A stretch of DNA of 5,129 nt from Planctomycetota bacterium. GTDB lineage: Bacteria; Planctomycetota; B15-G4. Location: positions 1-5,129 of the forward strand of contig QNBX01000253.1 in assembly GCA_003644265.1 (NCBI GenBank). The letters run 5' to 3'. This document shows positions 1 to 5,129 of the stretch, piece by piece. The notes under the pieces were generated by a model. It worked only from the letters and a program-made list of their open reading frames with translations. It was not told the origin of the DNA and made no database searches. Position 1 is the first letter of the stretch; each line of letters starts with the position of its first letter. The position numbers were made by a program, and so were the translations under genes.

Positions 1-2
1 TC

Positions 3-80
3 CACATCGTTCCGGTCACGCCGCACATGCTGATGTCGTTCATCGCCGAAAAGGCGCTTGGCCTGCCAAAATCCTACTGA
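3..80 (+). CDS. C-terminal fragment of an unidentified upstream protein
   Basis: The frame is open from the left edge and ends in TGA at 78-80. The 25 visible residues begin HIVPVTPHM and end EKALGLPKSY. I do not recognise the family: the tail is too short and contains no catalytic motif. The direct link to the next gene (10 bases between the stop and the next ATG, with a Shine-Dalgarno overlapping the stop) suggests the two are cotranscribed. An acyl-CoA metabolic enzyme would fit the setting, but that is a guess from context. The reading as a real gene end rests on the clean spacing to the next start and on the absence of any better explanation for these bases. Confidence 0.55.
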   Translation, partial: HIVPVTPHMLMSFIAEKALGLPKSY

Positions 81-90
81 GGTATCCCCC

Positions 91-549
91 ATGACAAACC
101 CCATAAGAACAACAGGTTACTACTTTGATGAACTGGAGGTCGGGATGTCCTTCAAATCCCGCGCCCGCACGGTTACCGAACCCGACCTGATCGGCTTTTG
201 CAACCTGACCTGGATGACTGAAAGCCTGTTCACCGACACCACCCATGCCCGCGACGGTGCCTCCAGCCAGGGCCAGGTAATTCCCGGTGTCATGGTCTAT
301 GCCCTGGCCGAGGGTCTGCTGACCTATGCCATGGAAGGCACCGGGTTGGCCTTTTTGCACGCCGACTTTTCGGTCAAGGGACCAACCCATGTTGGCGACA
401 CAATTCATGTCGAGGTCGAGATCATCGAGATGCGCCCAACCAAGAAACCGGGTCGCGGTCTGGTGCGCAGTCGTAATCGGGTTCTTAACGCTGATGGCAC
501 CGAATGCATCATCTACGAACCGCTGCGTATGTTGCGAATGCAGGGATGA
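91..549 (+). CDS. MaoC-fold (hot-dog) acyl-CoA dehydratase-like protein, catalytic dyad missing
   Basis: A 152-residue single hot-dog domain, the normal length for a stand-alone MaoC-like protein. The N-terminal YYFDELEVGMSFKSRARTVTE (residues 10-30) is the typical MaoC opening, and residues 97-111 (GPTHVGDTIHVEVEI) form the characteristic late strand. Known members hydrate or dehydrate 2-enoyl-CoA/3-hydroxyacyl-CoA in the cytoplasm using an Asp and a His in a segment like SGDxNPLH. Here the equivalent segment is LTWMTESLFTD (39-49), with Met42 at the Asp position and Phe47 at the His position. The later 'AHG' segment is also altered (IPG, 64-66). Classical hydratase activity is therefore doubtful; it may bind acyl-CoA, act as a thioesterase-like protein, or use other residues. 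The start at 91 is chosen because GAGG at 79-82 lies 8 bases upstream and the MaoC homology begins soon after; an upstream in-frame TTG at 58 would overlap the previous gene. The family call is firm, the function is open. Confidence 0.9.
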   Translation: MTNPIRTTGYYFDELEVGMSFKSRARTVTEPDLIGFCNLTWMTESLFTDTTHARDGASSQGQVIPGVMVYALAEGLLTYAMEGTGLAFLHADFSVKGPTHVGDTIHVEVEIIEMRPTKKPGRGLVRSRNRVLNADGTECIIYEPLRMLRMQG

Positions 550-574
550 AATTTCCATCAGGGTTACACGAGGC

Positions 575-603
575 TTGTCAGATATTCTAACGCATGTTAG
601 AAA
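575..603 (+). promoter_or_regulatory. Putative sigma70-type promoter for the SDR-led operon
   Basis: TTGTCA at 575-580 matches the TTGACA -35 consensus at 5 of 6 bases. After a 17-base spacer, TAGAAA at 598-603 matches TATAAT at 4 of 6. Transcription would begin near 610, giving a leader of about 33 bases before the ATG at 643. The promoter sits in the only sizeable intergenic gap of the window and its spacer is filled by a palindrome. The -10 is weak, so this is a prediction. Confidence 0.5.
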
Positions 604-611
604 AACTGACA
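576..611. promoter_or_regulatory. 36-bp nested dyad symmetry, likely repressor operator
   Basis: Perfect inner arms TTCTAAC (585-591) and GTTAGAA (596-602) flank a 4-base GCAT centre. A second pair, TGTCAG (576-581) and CTGACA (606-611), shares exactly the same centre (593.5). In all, 14 of 18 base pairs are symmetric. The element covers the -35/-10 spacer and both promoter hexamers at least in part, the usual place for a repressor site. The inner AAC-N4-GTT layout resembles operators of TetR-family acyl-CoA or fatty-acid regulators such as PsrA (GAAAC-N4-GTTTC), but no regulator gene is in the window, so the binding protein is unknown. No T-run follows on either strand, which argues against a terminator. 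Confidence 0.6.
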
Positions 612-642
612 TACGGGCACTACATTCGCGTTGGGAGACAAT

Positions 643-1506
643 ATGACCGACACACAAGCACCGGTATTTGGGTTTGACGAGGCACGGCTGCGCGATGAGC
701 CGACTGTATTCGCGCCCGATCTGTACCGTGGCCAGGTTGTGGTTGTCAGTGGTGCCGGCGGCGGACTCGGTCGGTCCATCGCAACGCTGTTTGCACGTCA
801 CGGTGCCGATCTTGCGATTTGCGGCCGCGATCCGGAAAAGCTGGAAAAAGCGGCGACCTTCCTGCGCGAGTTTGGCGGTAAGGTGCTAGCCAAACAGATG
901 ACAATTCGCGATCCCGAACAGGTCAGCGAATTCATCAACGCGGTGCACACCGAATTTGGGCGGCTTGATGTATTGGTCAACAACGCAGGCGGACAGTTCC
1001 CGAAAGCGGCGCTGGATTTTACGGTTAACGGCTGGAACGCTGTTATCGACACCAACCTGAACGGTACCTGGTGGATGATGCAGACAGCGGCACGCAAATG
1101 GGTCGAGACGGGACAGAGCGGAAACATCATCAACATTGTCGCCAGCATCTGGCGTGGAATGCCGGGCATTGCCCACACAGTGGCGGCACGAGCCGGGGTG
1201 ATTTATTTGTCGAAAACCGTCGCAGTTGAATGGGCGCCGAATTCAATCCGGGTCAATTGTGTTGCCCCCGGCTGCTGCGAGAGTACGGGATTTGGAAACT
1301 ATCCGCCCGAAGGGGCCGCGACATTTCAGGAATCCAACCCGATGCTACATGTCGGCGACGAATGGGATGTGGCCCAAGGCGTCGCTTACTTGGCTGCACC
1401 GTCAGGCAAATTCATCACTGGCGAAGTTCTGACGATAGATGGCGGCCAACAAATGTGGGGTGATCCATGGCCGACCGGGCGCCCGGATTATTTCAAGATC
1501 GCGTAA
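643..1506 (+). CDS. SDR oxidoreductase, PECR/2,4-dienoyl-CoA reductase-like
   Basis: A 287-residue classical-length short-chain dehydrogenase/reductase with a Rossmann fold. Visible motifs: cofactor loop SGAGGGLG (36-43), Arg62 just after the second strand (ICGRD), which favours NADP(H), NNAG (113-116), the helix-4 Asn in DTNLNG (Asn138), and the PG turn at 209-210; it ends with the usual TGEVLTIDGG (259-268). The active-site stretch is MPGIAHTVAARAGV (173-186), closely like the AVHSGAARAGV segment of human PECR (trans-2-enoyl-CoA reductase), and the WP-containing tail (276-277) is also PECR-like. At the canonical YxxxK positions are Thr179 and Arg183; the PECR/DECR branch likewise lacks the standard Tyr. 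A cytoplasmic NADPH-dependent enoyl-CoA or dienoyl-CoA reductase is the best guess; a 3-hydroxyacyl-CoA dehydrogenase is the alternative. The start at 643 has GGAG at 634-637; an in-frame TTG at 631 lacks such support. It is the first gene after the palindromic promoter region. Confidence 0.9.
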   Translation: MTDTQAPVFGFDEARLRDEPTVFAPDLYRGQVVVVSGAGGGLGRSIATLFARHGADLAICGRDPEKLEKAATFLREFGGKVLAKQMTIRDPEQVSEFINAVHTEFGRLDVLVNNAGGQFPKAALDFTVNGWNAVIDTNLNGTWWMMQTAARKWVETGQSGNIINIVASIWRGMPGIAHTVAARAGVIYLSKTVAVEWAPNSIRVNCVAPGCCESTGFGNYPPEGAATFQESNPMLHVGDEWDVAQGVAYLAAPSGKFITGEVLTIDGGQQMWGDPWPTGRPDYFKIA

Positions 1507-1534
1507 CATGTGGTGCCGAAAGAGGGGGAATCTG

Positions 1535-1567
1535 ATGAATACCGGAGTGAACCAGTATGTCAGCTGA
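1535..1567 (+). other. Possible 10-codon leader ORF overlapping the ATPase start
   Basis: An ATG at 1535 opens a frame of ten codons (MNTGVNQYVS) that stops with TGA at 1565-1567. Its ribosome binding site, AGAGGGGGAA at 1521-1530, is stronger than that of the ATPase, with 5 bases between GGGGGA and the ATG. The frame runs past the ATPase ATG at 1557 and ends 4 bases before that gene's second in-frame ATG (1572). It could couple translation from the SDR to the ATPase, or may be chance. Nothing in the peptide suggests a function. Confidence 0.25.
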
Positions 1568-2366
1568 ACGGATGACTGACAAAACCCAATCCGGCACGCC
1601 AGTGCTGGAATGCCGCAATGTTGAACGGCGGTTTGGCGGCCTTGTCGCAGTCACCGGTGTCGACATGACCATCAACCGGGGCGAAATATTCGGCCTCGTC
1701 GGTCCCAATGGCAGTGGCAAGACCACCCTGACCAACGCCATCACCGGATTTTATCCGCCCAACACTGGCCAGATCCTGCTGGATGGCCGCGATATTACCG
1801 GCACCAAGCCGCATAAGGTCGCGGGTCTGGGAGTTGCACGCACCTTCCAGAACCTCGCTCTGTTCAACGGGATGAGCGTGCTCGACAATATCCTGCTGGG
1901 CCGTCACGTCCACATGAACCCTGGCGTGATCCGCACTGCGCTGTACTGGTGGCTTGCCCGCCCCGAAGAGATTGCCAACCGCGAAGTGGTCGAGGAAATC
2001 ATCGACTTCTTGCAGCTGGAAAGCATTCGCAACGAACTGGTAGACGGCATCCCGATCGGACTTAAGAAACGGGTTGAACTGGCCCGCGCCCTGGTGGCCG
2101 AACCGCATCTGTTGATCCTCGACGAACCAATGGCCGGGATGAACCAGGAGGAAAAGGAATACATGGCGCGCTTTATTCTCGATGCGCGCGCCGAACGGGG
2201 GGTCAGCGTGTTGCTGATCGAACACCACATGGATGTGATCATCGGCATCTGCGACCGAATGCTGGCCCTGAACTATGGCGAGATGATCGCCACCGGTGTG
2301 CCCAGCGAAGTCATCAACGATCCGCGTGTGGTCGAAGCCTATATCGGAGCTGGCCATGACGCATGA
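1557..2366 (+). CDS. livG: LivG-type ABC transporter ATP-binding protein
   Basis: A 269-residue cytoplasmic ATPase of the branched-chain amino acid type importer family (LivG/BraF). Domains in order: Walker A GPNGSGKTT (49-57), Q-loop TFQN (Gln98), signature region IPIGLKKRVELARAL (165-179), Walker B LLILDEP (185-191) with Glu190 as catalytic base, D-loop MAGMN, and switch His223 in LLIEHHMD. The RTFQNLALFNGMSVLDNILLG stretch (95-115) and the GVPSEVINDPRVVEAYIG tail (247-264) are typical of LivG. The signature is diverged: LSxGQ reads I-P-I-G-L, with Pro166 at the Ser position and Leu169 at the Gln position. The start at 1557 is preferred because GGAG at 1544-1547 lies 9 bases upstream; Met6 (1572) is possible and would remove five residues. 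The stop overlaps the ligase start by 11 bases, and a LivH-type permease follows the ligase. The solute need not be an amino acid; the neighbouring CoA ligase suggests an organic acid. Confidence 0.93.
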   Translation: MSAERMTDKTQSGTPVLECRNVERRFGGLVAVTGVDMTINRGEIFGLVGPNGSGKTTLTNAITGFYPPNTGQILLDGRDITGTKPHKVAGLGVARTFQNLALFNGMSVLDNILLGRHVHMNPGVIRTALYWWLARPEEIANREVVEEIIDFLQLESIRNELVDGIPIGLKKRVELARALVAEPHLLILDEPMAGMNQEEKEYMARFILDARAERGVSVLLIEHHMDVIIGICDRMLALNYGEMIATGVPSEVINDPRVVEAYIGAGHDA

Positions 2367-4260
2367 TCGCAGCGAAGACACCCTACCCCGCCTTCTGGTC
2401 CACAACGCAAAGCAGCATGGTCAGGACATCGCCCTGCGCGAAAAAGATCGCGGCATCTGGACCGAGATAACCTGGAGCGAATACGCCGACACGTCCATTG
2501 CCTGCGCTGCCGCGTTCGACTCGCTTGGAGTGGGATCAGAAGATGCGGTGATCATCCTTGGAGACAACCGCGTGCGGTTGTACATTGCGATGGTCGCGAC
2601 TTCGATGCTGCGCGCTTATGCGATGCCTGCCTATCCGGGTGCAGCGCTATCGGAACTGCAACATTTCGTCGGCGAGGCAAACGTGGCTGCTGCCGTGGCC
2701 GAGGATCAGGAACAAGTCGATAAACTGTTGGATCTGCGCGAGGCTGGCAATGGCAGCCCGGCTATAATCATCTATGACGATTCGCGCGGCATGGGCGATT
2801 ACACCGCGTCGGGACTGACATCATGGGATGAATTCATTGCCCGGGGCCGCGAAGCATTGGCGGCCGATCCGGCATTGCTTGACAGGCTAATCAATGGCGC
2901 GACGCCCACAGACCCGGCGGTTTTCATGCACTCATCCGGTACAACCGGCAAGCCAAAAGGTATCGTGATTAGCCATGCGAATGCGATTGCCGGGGCCGAT
3001 AACGCCTTTGCCGGCGGCGCGTTTGATACCGGCGAAGAGGTTCTTGCCTATTTGCCAATGGCTTGGGTCGGCGATTTTGCCCTGTCCATCGGCGCCGCGA
3101 TTGCCTACCGCTTTACCATCAACGTGCCCGAGCGTCAGGAAACCGTACAGCGCGACATGCGCGAGATTGCCCCAAGCTTTTATCTGGCGGCGCCGCGCAC
3201 ATGGGACAATATGCTGACCATGATCCAGGTGGGAATCGAGAATTCGACGCCACTGAAGAAACGCATCTACCATTTTTTCATGGATCGCTCAATTGAAGCA
3301 GAAAAACGCAAGCTCAAGGGCGAGCGACCGGGCCCATTGGACCGGTTGGGCCGGTTGCTGGGCGAATGGCTGGTATTTGGCCCGATCAAGGACCAATTCG
3401 GCCTGACCCGGCTGAAGAGCGCCTTTACCGGCGGCGAAGCCATCGGCGAAGACACCTTTGTGTTCTATCGCGGCCTCGGCATCGCGTTGCGTCAGTTTTA
3501 TGGCCAGACCGAAACTTCGGCCTTTACCGCGGTTCAGTCCGTTGGCGAAGTGCAATTGCACACGGTTGGCAAACCACTTCCGGGGATCGAGGCGAAGATC
3601 GCCGATGACGGTGAAATTCTGCTTCGCAGCGGCAATGTTTTTGCGGGCTATTACAACAACCCGGACGCAACCGCAGAGGCGCTTGAGGATGGTTGGCTAC
3701 GCTCTGGTGATGCCGGCTATCTTGAGGATGACGGTCATCTGGTGGTGCTGGGGCGTCTGTCCGAAGTGGTTTATACCAAGGGCGGTGAGCGTTACGTACC
3801 CAATTACGTAGAAAACCGCCTGAAATTCAGCCCCTATATCAAGGATGCGGCGGTAATCGGCGCTGGCAAGGACGAGTTGACGGCGATGGTCTGTATCGAC
3901 TTTGAATCGGTCGGCCACTGGGCCGAGGTAAAGGGCGTGCCTTATACCTCATACGCCGACCTGTCGCAGCGCGACGAGGTCGCTGCATTGCTGAAAGAGG
4001 CATTTGTGCGGGTGAATGGCGTCTTGCCTGATGCGCTGAAGATGCACCGTTTTGTCGGCCTTCCCAAAGAATTCGACCCGGATGACGGCGAAATCACCCG
4101 CACCCGAAAACTGCGGCGCAAGGTGGTGGAAGAGCGTTATTCACAAGTCATCGAAGCACTTTATGACAATTCGTCAGATGTGCACGTAAAGGCCGAAGTA
4201 ACTTACGAAACCGGCGAGACAGGCTTTGTCGAGCGCACATTGCCCATCAGGGAGGTTTGA
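2356..4260 (+). CDS. Long-chain acyl-CoA synthetase-like AMP-binding ligase
   Basis: A 634-residue adenylate-forming enzyme of the ACSL/FAA1/FadD15 branch (COG1022 type), which joins a carboxylic acid to CoA through an acyl-AMP intermediate using ATP. Motifs: P-loop HSSGTTGKPKG (192-202), YGQTETSAF (382-390), SGD (450-452) with Asp452 for ATP ribose, GRLSEVVYTKGGERYVPNYVEN (466-487), matching the ACSL pattern GRxKdxxxtxGGxxxxPxxIEN, and a C-terminal EITRTRKLRRK (579-589) whose Lys585 is the likely adenylation lysine. The segment GPLDRLGRLLGEWLVFGPIKDQFGL (341-365) is also ACSL-like. All key residues look intact. The start at 2356 is chosen because GGAG at 2346-2349 lies 6 bases upstream, and the N-terminal DTLPRLLVHNAKQHG fits the family; an upstream GTG start at 2296 would run deep inside the ATPase gene. 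It overlaps the ATPase by 11 bases and abuts the permease, so translation is probably coupled. Substrate chain type cannot be told. Confidence 0.93.
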   Translation: MTHDRSEDTLPRLLVHNAKQHGQDIALREKDRGIWTEITWSEYADTSIACAAAFDSLGVGSEDAVIILGDNRVRLYIAMVATSMLRAYAMPAYPGAALSELQHFVGEANVAAAVAEDQEQVDKLLDLREAGNGSPAIIIYDDSRGMGDYTASGLTSWDEFIARGREALAADPALLDRLINGATPTDPAVFMHSSGTTGKPKGIVISHANAIAGADNAFAGGAFDTGEEVLAYLPMAWVGDFALSIGAAIAYRFTINVPERQETVQRDMREIAPSFYLAAPRTWDNMLTMIQVGIENSTPLKKRIYHFFMDRSIEAEKRKLKGERPGPLDRLGRLLGEWLVFGPIKDQFGLTRLKSAFTGGEAIGEDTFVFYRGLGIALRQFYGQTETSAFTAVQSVGEVQLHTVGKPLPGIEAKIADDGEILLRSGNVFAGYYNNPDATAEALEDGWLRSGDAGYLEDDGHLVVLGRLSEVVYTKGGERYVPNYVENRLKFSPYIKDAAVIGAGKDELTAMVCIDFESVGHWAEVKGVPYTSYADLSQRDEVAALLKEAFVRVNGVLPDALKMHRFVGLPKEFDPDDGEITRTRKLRRKVVEERYSQVIEALYDNSSDVHVKAEVTYETGETGFVERTLPIREV

Positions 4261-5129
4261 ATGGACTGGATTTTTCTTGCGGAACTGACAGTGAACGGGG
4301 CCCTTACGGGGTTGTTGTATTCACTGGTAGCAATCGGGCTTGTCCTGATTTACAAATCTTCGGCGGTGCCCAACCTGGCGCAGGGCGCACTGACGATGCT
4401 GGGGGCCTATGTGGTTCTGGCGTTTTCAGACAATCTGGGCTGGTCGCTTTGGGTGGCGATCCCGCTGGCGATTGTGATCATGTTCTTTCTGGGTATGGGC
4501 ATCGAACGGGTCGCCCTGCGCCCTCTGGCTGGCCGACCCATCGTGATGATCCTGATGATGACCATGGGCATCGACATCTTTCTGCGCGGCACCACGCTGG
4601 CGATCTGGGGTGGCTCATCCCGATCTGTCAATCTGGGTGTCAGTTACGACCCCTATTTCCTGGGCGACTTGCTTATCAGCCGTATTCATATGGTCGGGGC
4701 CGCTGTGGCGCTTGCGCTGTTCGTGGGGTTCCTTCTGTTCTTCCGCACCCGCATGGGCATCCGCCTCAGGGCGATTTCAGATGACTATCTGGCCTCGTGG
4801 TCAATCGGGATTTCGGTAGAACGCGGCGTGGGTCTTTCCTGGGGGCTTGCCTCGATCGTGGCGGTGGCAACCGGAGTGATCTGGGGCGAAATTCAAGGCG
4901 TGGATCAATCCCTGTCGCTGCTGCTGCTCAAAGGGCTGACCGTCGCCGTTCTGGGCGGGCTGGACAGTATCGTCGGGGCCATCGTCGCCGGTATTATCCT
5001 GGGTGTTCTGGAAAGTGTCGGGTCGTTTTATCTGGATGACATTGTCGGCGGAGGCAGCCGCGATCTGATCGTTGCCGCCGTGCTGATCCTGACGGTTATG
5101 ATCCGTCCTCATGGCCTGTTTGGTCGCCA
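4261..5129 (+). CDS. livH: LivH-type ABC permease, 3' end cut by window edge
   Basis: An open frame of 289 visible codons running off the right edge; family length is about 290-300, so only a few residues are missing. It is an inner-membrane permease of branched-chain amino acid type importers. Features: an N-terminal hydrophobic helix NGALTGLLYSLVAIGLVLIY (12-31); the NLAQGALTMLGAY segment (38-50), equivalent to the LNFAHG motif of LivH; several more hydrophobic stretches near 63-80, 94-116, 144-161 and 192-208; a cytoplasmic loop FRTRMGIRLRAISDD (161-175) with the usual T-x-x-G-x-x-x-R-A and a following SIGIS, where the ATPase docks; VAVLGGLDSIVGAIVAG (228-244); and the closing MIRPHGLFG (280-288). 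The start directly follows the ligase stop (TGA then ATG, no gap), with GGAGG at 4251-4255 five bases upstream. An overlapping longer-looking frame from 4257 is a shadow. LivM, the binding protein and LivF are expected just beyond the window. Confidence 0.93.
   Translation, partial: MDWIFLAELTVNGALTGLLYSLVAIGLVLIYKSSAVPNLAQGALTMLGAYVVLAFSDNLGWSLWVAIPLAIVIMFFLGMGIERVALRPLAGRPIVMILMMTMGIDIFLRGTTLAIWGGSSRSVNLGVSYDPYFLGDLLISRIHMVGAAVALALFVGFLLFFRTRMGIRLRAISDDYLASWSIGISVERGVGLSWGLASIVAVATGVIWGEIQGVDQSLSLLLLKGLTVAVLGGLDSIVGAIVAGIILGVLESVGSFYLDDIVGGGSRDLIVAAVLILTVMIRPHGLFGR

Noticed and set aside
58..90. An upstream TTG start for the MaoC-fold gene
   Set aside because: It would overlap the end of the previous gene and add residues with no family match; the ATG at 91 has a well-placed GAGG.
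576..611. The dyad as an intrinsic terminator after the MaoC-fold gene
   Set aside because: The stem is AT-rich and interrupted, and no run of T follows on either strand; its position over -35 and -10 hexamers fits an operator better.
606..634. Second promoter using CTGACA at 606-611 as -35
   Set aside because: The hexamer is good, but no acceptable -10 occurs 16-18 bases downstream.
40..801. Long open frame on the minus strand (253 codons)
   Set aside because: It lies opposite the MaoC-fold gene, the intergenic region and the SDR start, its translation shows no recognisable domain, and the + strand genes have clear family motifs and ribosome binding sites.
2296..2355. GTG start 20 codons upstream for the CoA ligase
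   Set aside because: It lies deep in the ATPase coding region; the ATG at 2356 has a GGAG 6 bases upstream and gives the usual N-terminus.
1560..2405. Long open frame on the minus strand (281 codons) opposite the ABC ATPase
   Set aside because: Typical antisense shadow of a GC-biased coding gene; the His/Asp/Gln-rich translation matches no family and the + strand shows all ABC motifs.
4257..4784. A + strand frame of 175 codons at the permease locus
   Set aside because: It is out of frame with the LivH-type permease starting at 4261, whose membrane segments and family motifs run to the window end; the alternative translation is low-complexity and Gly/Arg/Pro-rich.

Overview
The window looks like a stretch of alphaproteobacterial chromosome, plausibly from a Roseobacter-type Rhodobacteraceae. 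This is inferred from the moderately GC-rich coding sequence, the tight gene packing, and the gene set: a MaoC-fold protein, an SDR reductase, a LivG-like ATPase, an ACSL-type CoA ligase and a LivH-like permease. Taxonomy cannot be proven from the sequence alone. All genes are on the + strand, and I found no RNA genes, mobile elements or CRISPR.

Layout. Positions 3-80 hold the last 25 codons of an unidentified upstream gene. A short MaoC-fold gene (91-549) follows ten bases later, with a Shine-Dalgarno that overlaps the upstream stop, so those two are probably cotranscribed. The 93-base gap at 550-642 is the only substantial intergenic region. It carries a 36-bp dyad symmetry (576-611) placed over a plausible sigma70-type promoter (-35 at 575-580, -10 at 598-603), which suggests a repressor-controlled promoter for the genes that follow. 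Next come an SDR oxidoreductase (643-1506), an ABC ATPase of the branched-chain amino acid type (1557-2366), a long-chain acyl-CoA synthetase-like ligase (2356-4260, overlapping the ATPase by 11 bases), and a LivH-type permease (4261 to the window end, starting directly after the ligase stop).

How the genes may work together (inference). The ATPase and permease belong to a LivFGHMJ-type importer whose remaining parts (LivM, LivF, binding protein) are expected downstream. A CoA ligase lying between two importer genes, with overlapping or abutting reading frames, suggests that the transported solute is a carboxylic acid (fatty, aromatic or other) that is activated to its CoA thioester on entry. 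The SDR resembles the peroxisomal trans-2-enoyl-CoA reductase (PECR)/2,4-dienoyl-CoA reductase branch, and the MaoC-fold protein would handle a related acyl-CoA. The substrate cannot be read from the sequence.

Points of interest: the MaoC-fold protein lacks the usual Asp/His catalytic pair; the SDR lacks the canonical Tyr and Lys of YxxxK; the ATPase has a diverged LSGGQ signature; the promoter region has a large nested palindrome; and a tiny frame with a strong ribosome binding site overlaps the ATPase start. None of these amounts to a clearly new system. The window is best read as the front half of a catabolic and uptake operon of recognisable type.
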